From Cymodocea nodosa (taxonomy: Eukaryota > Streptophyta > Magnoliopsida > Alismatales > Cymodoceaceae), in contig JAZBRI010000011.1 in assembly GCA_036874045.1 (NCBI GenBank), forward strand, positions 16,882,001 to 16,946,000: a stretch of 64,000 nucleotides of DNA. The letters run 5' to 3'. Shown here piece by piece: positions 35,689 to 49,865 of the stretch. Every line of letters starts with the position of its first letter. The stretch's first letter is position 1. Below the pieces are notes generated by a model. It was not told the origin of the DNA. It worked only from the letters and a program-made list of their open reading frames with translations, and did not search any database. A program made the translations under genes and the position numbers.

Positions 35689-38600
35689 TCAAGAAAATAG
35701 TAACTTTAGCTCCTCAATCCGTGCTGCACGGACTTCTTCATCCATCAACGCACCAGATATCATTTTCTGTTTCCGTTCCTGTACGGCAACCATCCTCTCC
35801 TCCACTGTGCCCTACAAGAACAAAGGCAACCAAGTCAAATAGGAGGCACTTTGTTCAAGCTTTGAGTTCTGATTCAACAAATAGTTGCAGAGAAGAAATA
35901 ACAGTAACGAACCCTCACTAAAAATCCAATCTCATGATCAGTGTGGATCTATGGAAGGACCATAGGAAGATGAAGTGACTGTACAAGAATTGTCTTCAAC
36001 AACCACATTGAAAGAAAAAAAAAAACTAAACAAGGAATTTTTTAAGAGGCCCATTCAATGCAAATATTTTCTACCATGGAATATTTTGCATGTGCCATCT
36101 AATTTTTGGTGTCATATTTGGCAAAAAAAGCATCAATGCCTTCATAAAAAGATTATCTGTCACAAGGAAAAGTATCCCAGTTAAAAAAGATTACCTTCAC
36201 AATGAACCTTTTGATGGTTACGGCATTATTTTGACCAATACGATGAATACGCATAACAGCCTGTTCCTCGACAGCAGGGTTCCACCATGGATCCTACAAA
36301 AATTAAGCTAACATGAAATAAAACCCTTTCATGTTGACAAATAATCATCTCCTTTTGCTACTAGGCTTATGCAAGTTATATATCACTGATATCTCTGCCT
36401 TCACAAGAGTATAAAGATTGCATGGTAGTCACATCGACTTTAATACCATTAGAAATGCATTGGATGCAGCAGTAAGGTTTATTCCAACACCCCCAGCCTT
36501 CAGTGACATTAACAAAACCTGTCTCGCAAAAAACAGATTTAAGGTAAATATTTTATAGGAAATAAATGGCACAAGCATAGACCAAATTTTCATATATGGA
36601 GTACCAAAATATCTTTTTCCTCTGTGAATTTGTGGATAACCCTCTCACGTTGTTGTTGGTTTAGAGTACCATCTAAACGGACAAAAGTAAGATTTCTCCT
36701 GAGAAAGGTAACATCGTGAACTAAGAAAATAATTTCAACAGAAGATGGAACAGGTTTATGACAAGAACACGGTAGTATTGCATGTAAAATTGCAGACTTT
36801 GGTTAAGCAATGTCATTTCTGAGCTTAAAGGTCAAACAAATACAGAGAATCATAACAGTTTACACTCCCACTTTAATAATGCACATTTCTCAAGTGACAA
36901 TAATATTATTCACAACGTTTTAATTATTTGAATAAAATTATACCTATATTAAAATTTGCCATAATTGTTCTACATGATTACATATTTTTCCCATGAAGAG
37001 ATGGCATGCCAAGTTCCTTGCTAGCTTATGGCAGTAAAATTTTCAATTTTCACACCAATGGTCAAGGGTTCAATTCTTGGCATAGAAGAAGAGAAAAAAC
37101 AAATCACTACAAACAACATTAGAATGCGCTTATCCTCATCATACTTCACAAGCACCTAACTGATGCTGCCAGCATGACAAGTACACATGCATGCATTCAA
37201 AATGCAATCCTCATGCTACATGGATTGCTTAGGCTTTTAAGAGAAACAGAATGTTACCTTGAAAGAGGGATCTGTAAGAGATCTAGAAAGGCAGTCCACT
37301 GGCTGAAAACAATGCTTTTGGAACCTGCAGTAGAAAGATTCTCAAGTTCTTTTAGAAGTGCAGAAACCTTTGATGATTCCATCCAGTTCTTTTCAATGTC
37401 AATTCGAAATCGGCTATCAGTTGGAGCAGTAATAAGGTCATGCTTATTTATGGTTTTTCTGCAAGGGATAACAAGCTTATATAGTCTCATACTAATATAA
37501 CAATAAAGAGGATTTGATCAATTTATAGAAGCAAACAAAAAGAGACACCTGCAGATGGGACAGAGACCAACTATTGCACTTTTCCAGCTAGCCAGGAGAC
37601 ATTCTCGGCATACACAGTGAGCACAAGGTGTCAAAACTGCATCTTCAAAAGCTTCAAGGCAGATAGGGCACTCTCCCTTGTCTCCCTTGCGTAATCCCTC
37701 AACAACTTCATGAATGAAGGCCCTTGAAGGTTGCACATCTGTACCACTGACAGGGGCATCATGGCCACCTTTAAGCAAACGATTGGCTAGCTTATCTAGA
37801 TCTGAAAAGTCCTGAGTGTCTCCACGACTAGGAAAGGAATAAATCGGCATGATCAATGATAATGAACAGCAATATATTTATCTTAAGATAATACAAGTTA
37901 CCTAATAGATTATAATATGACATATTCTACACAAATGTAGAACATAGAGTCGTAGACACTGAATTTGTGTGAGAAGCATAGTTACCATAAAGATAAGAAG
38001 AGTTTTTCTTTAACACTTGTAAATTCAATTTTTAGAAAATATCTAGACTTTCCTATATCTTTAGTGACAAAATGCTTATGAAAATACACCTTGGTAGCAT
38101 GGATGACAACTACATCACTTCTTGTAAGTAAGATGTCATCCACATAAACAACCAAGATGAAACACCTAACACTCATTTCCTTATAAAAAACCAAGTGATC
38201 CATGACACACCCATGAAAACCATCATTACCTATAATTGTACTGATTTATTAAGCCATGCTTTGAAGCTTTGTTTCAATCCATAGATAACCTTTTTGAGAG
38301 AAAATAGATTTGAGACTTCCCTTGAATAACATAATCTAAAGGTTGTTCCATAAACACTTTCTTAGAAAGGCCACCATATAAAAAAATATTCTCGACAACT
38401 AGTTGAAATAGAGGTCAAACATGATTAGTAGCAATAAAAAAAATAATTTGAATGGAGTTAAGTCATGCCACAGGAGAAAAAATTTCAACATAATCAACAC
38501 CATATGTCTAAGAGAAACAATGTACAACAAATAAGACTTCATAACAATCAATTGTCTCATCTAGCTTGTATTTGATAGTATAAACTCATCAACAAGAGAC

Positions 38601-41600
38601 TATGTTTGCTCAATTAGTATGAACAACTAGATCCTTATATTACATGAATGTGTTTCTTTAATTTTCTCATCTATAGCGACCTTTCACTAAGGTTATTGTA
38701 ATGCCTCATGATAGTTTATGGGTAAAGATTTTGAGGAAACAAAAGCAACAAAACTACAAAGGGTGGAAAAAAGGTTATCATAAGAAGCAAACTAGGATAA
38801 GAGATGAGAGGTGCAAGTGCAAGTATCTTTACAAAGAGCAACAGGTAGATCTAGGCCTGATGATGGTAGAGAAAGTGCGAGATCTGCCAACAAGTTTGAG
38901 GTAGGTGAAAACATATGTGGAGAAGGTGGCAGTCAATAACAATTATATACCTACAATGGTGGCAGACTAAAAAGACTAACAGATAAATTAGTTGCTATTG
39001 GCATGATAGACGAATTAGGATTAAATAAGAGAACAAAAGATAGAAGTGGAATAGAAGGAGAGCAAGGGAGATCAAAGTATGATTAAGTTTCAAAAAAGAT
39101 AACATTCATAGATGTAAAATATTTATGAGTTAGTGGATGATAAAGATAATATCCCTTTTGATTTCAGGGATAACTAAAAAAGACACATTTAATAGATTGT
39201 GAAAATAACTTATCCAAATCAAGAGATAAGTTCTAAACAAAAGCAACACACTTAAAGACCTATAAAGGAAGCAAAAACAAATTGGACTTAGGGAAAAGGT
39301 GAAGAATTGGAATGTCACCACCTAAAGGAGTAAAGGCATGTGATTAATAAGAAATATAGCAGAAAAAACAACATCCGACCAAAAAAGTTTGGAGACACTC
39401 ATCTGAATCATAAGTGTACAAGAAACATCAATGATATAATGTTGTTTACATTTTGCCACATCATTCTGTTGAAAGGTGTGGGAACACATGGTTTGTTGAA
39501 TGATCCTAAGAGAAATACAAAGATTTTGCATATCTTGTTGAACAAATTTAAAAACATTACCAGTACATAAAACTTTGGAGTAGTAAAAAAGAAATTTTTT
39601 ATTTCAACTAAAAAGTTTTTGAGTATAGTAATAATAGTATGACAATTCTTTAACAAATAGACCTCAGAAACACAATAATAATCATCAACAAATACGATAT
39701 AATAACAATGACCAAAAATAGAAGTGACACAATTTATATACCAAACATCACAATGAATGATATCAAAAGAACTCTTATTAGACACAAGACAAAGATACCT
39801 GAAGCAAGTATAGGTATGTTTACCCAACTGACACAATTCACAATTGAAATAAGTAACAAAAATCCATGGAAGAGCTTGTTGAAGCTTTGACAAAGAGAAG
39901 TGTCCTAATCGATAGTGTTAAAGGAGCAATGGTGCCATTATAGACATTAGAGTCTTCACACCATGAGGTACAAGGACCCATACAAACAAGTGCAACCCAT
40001 CATCATGCTTATGGCTTAAACCAATCCTCTTCCACATTTGCAAATCTTGAAAAATGTAATTAAAGGGGAAAAAAGGTAATTGAGCACTATAAGTGAGTAG
40101 TTATAGTACTAATAGATAGGAAGTTGACCAGAAAGTCAAGTATATATAAAACATTGCTCAATTTAATCTAAAAGGACACTTGGATGTCCCTTTGTCTAGA
40201 TACAGAATATGAACCATTAACAATAATGATATAGAATATGCACAACCATTAATGATAGTTACTTTAGATATATTGAAAATAGGGGATAATCAATCAAAAA
40301 GAGTAAGTATACTTAACATATGTGAGACACCAAAATTGATAACTCAGGAATTATCTAGAGAAGCAATGAAGACAACATTAGTGGTGGTACTTGAGGTAAA
40401 AGTATGAGTAGTCATGATAGTGGAATTTGATTCCTGAGTCTCATGAAGACGATCATACTCCTTTTAAGTGATGTTGACAATACCAAGGGAATCAATAGTT
40501 GAGGGATGTGACAATGATTCTATAGCAGCACGAGCCTATTAAAGTTTCCCAAACTTGTTCCAACATTTTTCTAAACAATGACCAATTTTACCACAATATT
40601 GGCAATGTATAGACTATTTACCCCCACAAGTTTCACTTCCTTGCCCATGATCATGAGGAGTTGCAACTATAGCAAATAGATTGATAGTAGAAGATTGTAA
40701 CATGGTTGAGATCCTCATGACTTTTACAAAGGTTTCTTAAGTATCTTATCAACACCAAGAATCTAACCACGTATTTGAGAAGAGACCTTAGTATTTAAGT
40801 CAAACAAGTACGCTGCAACCTCTCGATATTGTTGTGTGTTGACAATATCACCAAACTATAGAAGGCTCTATACTAGATAACATCCAAAAAATAATAACAT
40901 CATCTACAAGTCAATTTGCATATGTTGAATCTTTTACATCTAGAGGATCTACTGTCAGCTGATGTAACATGTGGTGGGTGAGGACAATAGTTTGAAAACC
41001 CCATGCCCATAGCATGTAGTTCTTGCCATTTAGTTTTTTTGTAGTAAGAGTAAAACTTTTAAGTTATCATGGTTGGCCATAAACATACAGGAAAAAATAG
41101 TCCTTTAAGTTGTCAAAAAAAAAAAATTTGTTGTGACTCTACTGTAGCATTGTAGTAGTCCTAACACTGTAACATAGTAGTAATTAGAGGAATAGACAAA
41201 ACAATACCCACCGACCAAGTTTCACAATCGATGAATGACACAGACAAAAACAAATATCCGTCAACAAGCTTCACTGACGACTAGCACGCATTGCATTAAG
41301 GGAGAGGAGGACAACTAATGCCTCCTACATAGCCAACCAAATAACAAAACTCACTGACAACATGAGCATAACACATGAAACATATGTCTAGGTAGAGGAC
41401 GACAACCTAACACATGGTTGTGATCAACACTGTGATTGCTGATGATGCCAACCACACAAAGACAGGAGGTAGACGACACTATGCAACCAGAGGCAAAAGG
41501 TTGACAGCATGCTGGAAAAAAAAACAAAAAATAAGGCAAACAGTGGTAGAAATGGGTGGTTGAGAGAGAGGGAAATAACCTGGCTTCTTTGGTATCAAGT

Positions 41601-44600
41601 TGCTTAGCAAAAGGAGAAAAATTGCATTGCTTCATTGATTAGGGTTTACACATATAAGGTAGAAAAACAAAAAAATGAGGAAGAGACCAAACTACCCTTA
41701 ATACAAGACAACATATAAAACTTTATTGATAACAATCTTTTTGCCCAAGAAAATATTAGTTTTACAAGAGAGAAATTTCATCATGGAGTGGGGAAAACTT
41801 AGAACCTCATCACTAGAAATGGATGGTCACAACATTGGCGTAGACGTAAGAGTAACTCCAATATTGAAGCATAATTGTGAAGAACTCGCCCTTGCTCAAT
41901 AAATTGATCAAATTTGACCTATATTTACATCCAAATCAGATTTTTGTAAGCAAGACATGAAAGCTTCTGATTAAGTTTCCTGTCTAGTGCAGATATTCTA
42001 CCACTTTTTAGGAAAAAAATTATCTACCTTCGATCTTCTGTATAAAGCTTCGTAAAAGTCCTTTTCAGCATCTGAGAGCTGGCAATAAATCACTTTTGCA
42101 TTGACAGGTGGCAGAACAAGGATTGGCCTACAATAAGGTGATGCTTTATGAGAGGAAAGTAATAACCACCATGGGATTTCTTCACCGAGAATGTCACACT
42201 TCCTCAGTGAAGCATTGTTACAGTAAAAATAAAAACTTAATTGATTCAGCAACCTGCCTTCCTTGTCTGTGCTGAATTTAGTTCTTCGGAGCATTATTGG
42301 CCTTAACATAGACTGAACCAGCTTAATTCCATGTTCATTTCCTTCCTCAAATGGTTTTTGTACAAGCTTGTTCCATCTTAGGAAATGGGGAAAAAAATAT
42401 TATTAATTCAGAAAAACTTCCATGTTAGACCCGTGGAACATAAATAACATGCAAGAAATAAAAGAAAAAGCTTCTTTGAGAACAGTAGGTATGTAGCAGT
42501 GGCCAACAAAAAAGGAATGGCATTATATTAGTCCAGAAAAAAAATTTGAGATATAAAAATGAGTTATTCCATCACTAAATCAGACACAATATCTATTATA
42601 TTAAATGAAACTCCCACCCCCCATCCATCAAATGACCAGCCATATTAGTTAGACACCAAAAATACCCTTCTTTCTTTTGCAAATTATCCTTTAAATTTTC
42701 AAAACTATTCTTTTTTAATTGATGGTTCATTTAATTTCAAGACCAAAACATAAACTGTCAATTAAATAAAAACCAAAAAGTTAATGTAAATTAAATGAAA
42801 GAATCACAGTTTGTACCATTAATGAGAAAATTTCGTATTTAATAACATTTCCATTGTAATAACTTCCCAGAACGATTGATCCCATATTATTCACCAAACA
42901 GAAAATCAAAGGACCCATCAAAAAAGAAGGTTCAGAGAAGAACTTGAGAAGAATGTAAAACAAGGTAAATATTTATCTCCTGTAATCTATTGATCATTAT
43001 TTTTCTGATGAATAATGATCCTGTATTTCATAGTCAACCATAGAAGGAACAGAGAAGAAACATAAAAGAAGTTTTATCTATGAGGGATCATAGAAGATTA
43101 GCTACAAATCATCAATAATCATGTTAGTTTCTTCATATTTTCAAGTATCATTGGAGGATTCATGGACGGAGGCAGTGGCCAGTGTCTATGGGAGGGAGGG
43201 AGTTGGGTTTTTAACGGTGATGGGAGAGGAGCTAGAGGTGGCAAAGGTCAGCAACAATAGATGCACGCATGCACCCTTGGGGACTGGAATGGGAATTTTG
43301 CAGTAGAGGAAGGGGAGAGTGTGGTGTAAAATTACGATGAGGTGGTGGTGGAGATTGTGTGGACTTGGACAAATGGGCAATGGAAGTGGGATGGTGGATC
43401 AGCTGTTGAGTAGGAAACTGAGTGGAGTGAGGGTTGGAGGTGGGGTTGTGCGGCTTTGGTGTGTGGATGGGGACAAAGGGTGTGCATTGTTAGGGTTGGT
43501 GAGGTTTATAAGATGGGCCAAAAATATATTCACAATAAAAAATATTTATAAATCCATGGTCACAGCTTAACAATGACAATAATAATCCAAGCTATAATTC
43601 CACTATGTTGGGTTGGCCACATGAATCCTTCTTCAAAGTATTTTTATCTATTGTTATCTTTGATTAAATTACATAAATTTAAACCTTTTCTTACATTCCT
43701 AACCAAGTAGTTTTAGACTTACTTCTACTTCTTCTAATTTCTTTTACACTAATTAATTCTTTGGTCATTGCCCAAGTCCAAAAGGTCCTTGAAGCATAGC
43801 TACTTGCCTTGCTAGCCGGCTTCCTAGTCACAAATCAGCTGTCTTCTTTTTCTTTTAACTCAAAAACATCCTATCTTTATTATATATTTTTTAGTATACT
43901 AAATGTAGAAATAAAAGGAATCATTCTAGTTTTCTTCAAGAAAAATACATAATGCAGTGTTTAACAATATGGGTGGGCATGGTAAAATCCATTATAAACA
44001 TGCAAAACACAAATATTGCAAATTGATGGAGGATGGAAATCTAAGACACATAGTGCATATAGATAGACACACACAAAAACATTTATTACACATAACATAC
44101 CAAGAAACCATTTAGAGTTAGAATGATTGTGATGAACTTACAGACTCCAGCTGCCCCATGGCTCCACTCGTAAAAAGCGTAGAAGACTATAAATATCCTC
44201 TAAGTTATTCTGCCAAAAAAAACAATTATGCAACTATTTTTCACCCCACAAAAACTGAAGATATCTGAAAACAACCATAACATGGCTCCAAAGCAAATGT
44301 TCTGTACTATGTTTGGATCCTCTGTTGGATCAATTCTGCCATAAAGTGTTAAATTGTCTACTTTTATGGTTCAACTGGTTTGATCACAGCCAGAAGGTCC
44401 AACGAGGAACCAGCAGTCCAATTGGTTTATTTTTTGACTAGATAACAAAAAGCCCAATTACCCTCCCTCCTAATGTATTATATAAGTGATGTTCTTCGTT
44501 AGCTTTTGGTATGACAATGATGGGTATATTTAGAAAATATTATTTCCAATTTTCCATATTTTTTCTGAATTTTTTTCTGTTTATTTCCTGATTTTAAATA

Positions 44601-47600
44601 AACTTATTAATGAAATATTTACAAGGTCTTCTAGTTGAATCAGCTGGACAAGTTTTTGAACCCAATGCAGAACAAAAATCATTCCATATCTGGTCCAGTT
44701 ATGAAAACAATGGTATGATGGAGATCTACCAATAGTAATTCATTGCACTTTCAAAATGTATTCAATACAAATACAGGAAGTCCCACCTGTACAAAGCCAC
44801 GGGAAGTAGAAGAGAATTCACATATTGAAATGATATGAAACAATGAAAAGAAACATGAAAATGAAAAAGAGTCTAATCACAATATCAGATTAGATCTATA
44901 TGTCGGTTTTGTTTACTATAAAGACCAAATTTGTGCTTCTATTTACGTTTCATTCTATAGGATCTATAGATGGACTCCCTATTGACTACTCCGTTTGCAT
45001 TTTGTAGAGCTAGAGATATCATTTTTTGAGTAGAACATCTCTTAATCACCATCTACTTTGCAAAGATCATTGATTCCAATGACAATGCAAATGGGTATTT
45101 GCTCTGGAAGTTGTCATGGAAGAACTTCTCAGAGCTTATACCATGTGCAAATCATGATATAAGGATAGATATCAGACATGGGCCTTCAACATGCATTTCC
45201 TTTTAAAAGAGGAATGCCTGAAAAACCACAGACCACAATGGAATATAATTTCTTATGCATCTGTACTTTACATATCCTGTCTGTCGGTATTGCAATACAA
45301 TCACAATCTAGACAAAGTGCATGGTTAGTAAAAACAAACTGGGATAATTGTGTTTATGGTTGTTATCTATAAGGTTTTTATATTGTTTATTATGCATAGC
45401 AAGAACAAAGGAAACATGAGCATCCAAATAGAGCTTAGGTTTAAACTTTGTATAGAACTATCAGGCACACAACTGCCAATCTTAATAATATGATGATACA
45501 TCATAAGATATGTAAATACATTACAAATCAAGGTTGTTAAGGTTGATCGAGAATGGATCTCGCAAGGATGCATTGTCTCTCCCTCTCCCTCCCCCTACCC
45601 CTCCCCCTCCTGCTCTCTCTCTACCACTCTCTCTTTCTCTCTCTCTCTTCCAATGTCCTCTTGGAAAAAGTTTTGGTAGATCTAGCAGCTCCGATGGACA
45701 TATCCATCAGGTCCAACAAGGTAATAGCATATTCCAATGAAGGCAGCCCATATATTACTTCTTTCTTAAGTAAGCATTGTGCCTTTTGTCTTCTTTTTCT
45801 TTCTTCAACTTAGATTTTATCATTGATAGCTTTTGTCTCTATAGTGTTCATTTTTTTCAATATTTGACATCTTGAATTTATTTTTTTGTAATTGTGGAAG
45901 TAGAGAAAAAAAAAAAGGTGGAAGAGGTTCTCACTAACTGCTACTAAACCTCTAAATAGAGGTTACATAATAGGATAAGACACAAATTCTGATGTGAGTT
46001 TACTACCCTATTACTAAGACACAATGATCCTAACCACCACTAACACTCTTCCTCAGAAACATCTATCTTGCAATTGACCTAAATACAATTACAAACAAAG
46101 AGAATTGGAAATGAAAGTAGACAACTACAATAGGCATGCAACATCCAGGAATCATAGTACGATAGCAGTTGTAAGTTGTAACACTAGCAATAGCAATATG
46201 CAAATAATAGCAATCAAGGACAAACATTGGTCAATTTTATTGACAACACACATAAATAAAAGTCAATTACACTGACTCTACTGTAAGCAGGCATGAACAA
46301 TGTTTCATCTTGATTCAATCATACTTTATTTAACTCGGTCAATACACTAGGACAGATATTTGACAACTGTAAACACAACATGAAATTTACAGGTTAACAC
46401 ATCAATACCTACAAAGACAAATATGAATACATTGCTGTAGTCTGCAATACACTTTTATTGCCATCTTTCCTTTTTTTCCTTGTCCTACTTTTGTTACCCC
46501 ATTTTTTCTCTTTTTAATCAAAAACTGACATTTTTCATGATTCTATCCTGGCATCTTCCACCTCTATTTCCTCTTTTGCCTAAACACAAAAAAGAACACC
46601 AACTGCAGTAGCCTGAACACAAGAAAGGACACTAACCTTGCTAGAAATAAAGGCTAGTGTTCTCAGCTAGAGGAACCTATAAGAAAAACCAGACATACTT
46701 CTTGACTAACAACTTCACTGCTGGATTTCTTCCATGGACTAAACCAACATCAACTACATCTCAAAATAAGAGAAAGAACAGTATGCAACGTAATCATCTT
46801 CACCATTAAGTTTGACATGAGGTATTGAAAAGAACCTGAAGAGGAGTTCCAGTAAGACACCACCGCCTATATGCTGTTAGAGCAGTACAGGCTCGAGAAA
46901 TCTGGCTTTTAGGTGACTTTATCAGGTGTGCTTCATCAAGAATTACCCGAAACCATTTGACACAATAGAGTCCTCCATTGTCTTGTGAGTTCTGCAGAAA
47001 AATACTACAAATGTGATGGATTTCAACACCAGAAGGATAATTGTGAAACTAAAATAGAGAGAAGAAAAAAATGCTGCTGGCTACTACCTCTGCTGAAAAT
47101 TCTGATGACACTACACCATAAGTTGTCAGCACAACATCATACTGTGTCAAAAGTTTTGCATCCTTTGGCCTGCTTTGTCCATAATGCATATAGAGTGTAA
47201 GACATCCAGGACGGCTGTGAATTTCAATTTCTGCCTATCACATGTATTGGCATGGTCATAAAGGCTTACTATTGAGATATAAGAATGTAAAAAGAACAAA
47301 CGAAAGACAATAGTAGGACAATGTGTCCAAATGTCAAGAAAAGGAAAAATCAATACAAAAGTAATGTGCACAAGAAAGAAGACATAATTACATTTAATTA
47401 CAAAACTCATTTGCAAAATCAATATAAATTTATCATAGTTATCTATCTAAAGAAAATAATGGTGTTGAAGCTATATTACCTTCCACTGGCTTAGCAATGT
47501 CATAGGGCAAACAATCAAATTGCCACCTCCAACAAGTGAATTGCAAGGCTTCATGAGCTTACTGAAAACAGAATTACTTGTGGCTTCAGTTGCAGTAGGT

Positions 47601-49865
47601 GGAGATTCACTAGAAGTGCAGATTCTCCCTTTAGCTTCAACTGGGTTTTGATTAGCTGAAGAATTACATGATCCCTCTTTTCCAGAACAAGCAAGCAGAA
47701 GAGAGATAGTCATGATGGTCTTTCCCAGCCCCATTGCATCTGCCAGAATCTTAGAATAATATTGAAATAAGAAACAAAGGATCTAGAAAATGATGCTACA
47801 GAAACAAATTAGCTGTCAAGGTGATTACATACTCCCCCTCGTGCCATTTGCAGACTGCTGGGGAATTCAGTAGTGGCATCTCCTGAAAATGCATTCACAT
47901 AGATAACCAAAGGCCTCCTACAAATATAAAAGAGATATAATATAATAATTGTAAAGGGGCTCATAAAGGGGTTCAAAGGAACTTCAGAGACACCAAAGAT
48001 TTGAAAATAACATTAAGAACAATAAGCAAAGCAGCTTACTTATCTGCAAGATCGTATGCATCCCAACAAGGGTGAAGTGTAGTGGAAGCTTCCTCTAGAG
48101 ATTCTCCTTTCTCCAGATGGGTCATCCAATAAAGAGCCTGTTTCTGATAAGGACGAAGCTCACACTCTAAAGTGTCAGGGGGGTGCATCTCCTGCAAGAA
48201 ATAGAGTAAATAGGGGTAAGCATGTTTTTTTAGGGATCATGGTAAGTAGATGAGCAGAGTCATGGCGTAGTACCTCTAAATTGGAATTGTCTGTAGTCCC
48301 AATTATGTTGTCCAGAAATAAATTATCAACATTCTCCTGTTCAATTTTCAGTTTATTTCTATAAGCTAATTTCCTAGAATATTCGGCAATCTGTACCGCA
48401 TCATGTGCTCCAAAAATGCTCTGTTCACGTGATGATATTTAGAAAAACTCTATAGCCATTGAGGAGTATCAAATCATCACCCTGAGAAGTATTAAAGAAA
48501 TTATGTATGCACCTTGGATTCAACGACCTTTTTATTTTTGTAAAGGTCCTCTGGCTTTAAGGCTGCCTGCTAGGTAGATCAATGGTAACATTGATGTAAA
48601 TGTAAAAAAGAAATAACAAAAACAGACAAAAGGAAGCCAAAGTTGCAGAGGCGCCTTCAAATGCTATATTATCTGGTTGTTATTGTTTCTATGAAAGAAA
48701 AAAGTCATACTTTTGGATCTTCTAGGAGGTGGACGAAGGTCGTAGGGGATTCAAAGGGACTACAAAGACCCACGGGATTCAAAATATCAAAAGAGAGGAA
48801 CAAATAAGGAATAAGACAGTTTGTCATTATGCCATATCTCCACTTGCATTTGTCACTTGTCTGTTAAACAATAATGTGATGTGCAAGGAACCTGTTACGG
48901 AGAAAATCCCACCTTCTGGAAAGGTGCAAGCCCAAGCAATCTGAACAGTGCTGGAAGTGGGTGATCCATTGATTCTTCATTGAAATTGTGGGTGGACTTG
49001 AATGACGTCAAATGGCACTTGCGAAACATGGCGATGTTGATGTCTATGCTGTAGAATTAGCGTAAACGGGGGACGCAAATTATGAATCACTCTCCATACA
49101 GTTTCCGGAAAAGACAGTGAGGGCAGCTGACCTGACAGACAGGACAATAGTATCCATGATACGAAGTTCGTCGGGAGCAGTCTTGCAGCAACCATCTACA
49201 CGAACTTTCTTTGCAGATACGAGTGGCAACAGACAGCGAGCCCACTCATTGGGGATGCGACCAATCTGCGGACTCGGTAGGGAGATTGGTCAGTAATCGT
49301 TGGGGAATGAAGCGAAGGAGGAGGAGGAAGTGATGATAACTAAATCCATAAAATAGGAAAGAAGGCTCGCCTCTCCAGATTGCTTGGTAGAGAACCTGAC
49401 GATCTCAGACGAAGAAGACTGACGTCCCTTGCTGTGTAATTTGGTGGTCGAGGGATAGATGGGTCTTTTGTGGGTTGCTGGATGAGGGGGAGGAGGGGGA
49501 GGGAAGGAGAAATCGACCTCATCTCCGGGCTTGATTTTTCTCCACCCCTTGCAGGTGGACAGTCCGGGCAGGTCGGATCTGCCCACAAGCCACCAATCGA
49601 GAGATGATGACAGGTTAACACTAGAACCGGGTTTGGAAGGACGTGGGCTTGTTGTCGTTGTGGTAGCAGCAGCAACAGCAGTGGTGGTCGAGACTCCGAG
49701 ATTAGATGTGGGATGTTTGGAGTGGAAGTCGAAGAGGATGTTGATAGCAGCGGCGGGTTCGTTGTTGGAGAGGTGGAGGGCGCGGATGATATCCATCTCG
49801 GAGAAATCCACCCCGACGACGGAACGGACCACGGCGATCTGTTCCCCGGTTGCCTTCTTCCCCAT
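35689..49865 (-). CDS. RAD5A: RAD5A-like SNF2 helicase / RING ubiquitin ligase
   Basis: Twenty exons: 49865-49371, 49265-49132, 49048-48913, 48566-48513, 48420-48274, 48191-48040, 47917-47833, 47749-47480, 47234-47088, 46991-46836, 44209-44142, 42376-42254, 42127-42028, 41918-41806, 37827-37549, 37458-37258, 36698-36605, 36518-36447, 36293-36195, 35811-35689. They total 3048 nt, 1015 residues. RAD5 proteins build K63 ubiquitin chains on PCNA and remodel stalled forks in the nucleus. Seen in order: N-terminal [25 protein letters not shown] domain about 91-215 ([31 protein letters not shown]); Walker [10 protein letters not shown] (Lys about 411); DEAH about 559-562; RING about 780-818 split within the helicase ([18 protein letters not shown]); helicase end with RIHRIGQ about 957-963. 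Intron 1 appears to use a GC donor. A frame upstream of 49865 starts with TTG. Intron 14 (about 4 kb) holds a Copia remnant. Confidence 0.96.
36980..37085 (+). repeat. tRNA-like (SINE-like) fragment in RAD5A intron 16
   Basis: A stretch reads CTAGCTTATGGCAG and, about 35 bp on, GGGTTCAATTCTTGGC. The second matches the RNA polymerase III box B consensus (GGTTCRANTCC) and the first loosely resembles box A. This spacing and A-rich sequence afterwards suggest a tRNA-derived SINE fragment. It is not an intact tRNA gene. Confidence 0.4.
37980..40620 (-). mobile_element. Decayed Ty1/Copia retrotransposon in RAD5A intron 14
   Basis: Read on the minus strand, the pieces come in Copia order. A gag zinc knuckle ([14 protein letters not shown]) is at 40604-40563. 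Integrase pieces are near 39893-39400 ([20 protein letters not shown]). Reverse transcriptase runs from about 38600 to 37982 ([31 protein letters not shown], then [10 protein letters not shown] with the catalytic YVDD). Many stops and frameshifts show it is dead. Terminal repeats were not delimited. It lies in the same direction as the host gene, so its own processing signals could matter for transcription. Confidence 0.85.
43575..43810 (-). mobile_element. RTE-type LINE 3' tail in RAD5A intron 11
   Basis: The block CCACTATGTTGGGTTGGCCA followed by CATGAATCCTT is the common plant RTE tail (normally GGGGTCGGCTACATGGATCC). The next segment, TTAAATTACATAAATTTAAA and onward, is closely shared with 56920-57030, which lies at the tail of a recognisable RTE coding remnant in the myotubularin gene. 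Coding strand is inferred to be minus from that comparison. Confidence 0.65.
45573..45650. repeat. CT-rich microsatellite in RAD5A intron 10
   Basis: An imperfect run of CTCTCC, CCCCTC and CTCTCT units about 75 bp long. Open frames reading Leu/Ser/Pro through it are artefacts of the repeat. Confidence 0.85.

Larger units (their letters stand above)
42377..46835. other. RAD5A introns 10 and 11, long and mostly unassigned
   Basis: Intron 11 (42377-44141) and intron 10 (44210-46835) flank the 68-bp exon 11. A G-rich stretch lies at about 43140-43510. An RTE LINE tail occurs at about 43575-43810 and a CT-rich microsatellite at about 45573-45650. No other gene or complete element was recognised. 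Confidence 0.6.

Noticed and set aside
45534..45813. Leu/Ser/Pro-rich plus-strand frames
   Set aside because: They are translations of the CT-rich microsatellite inside a RAD5A intron.
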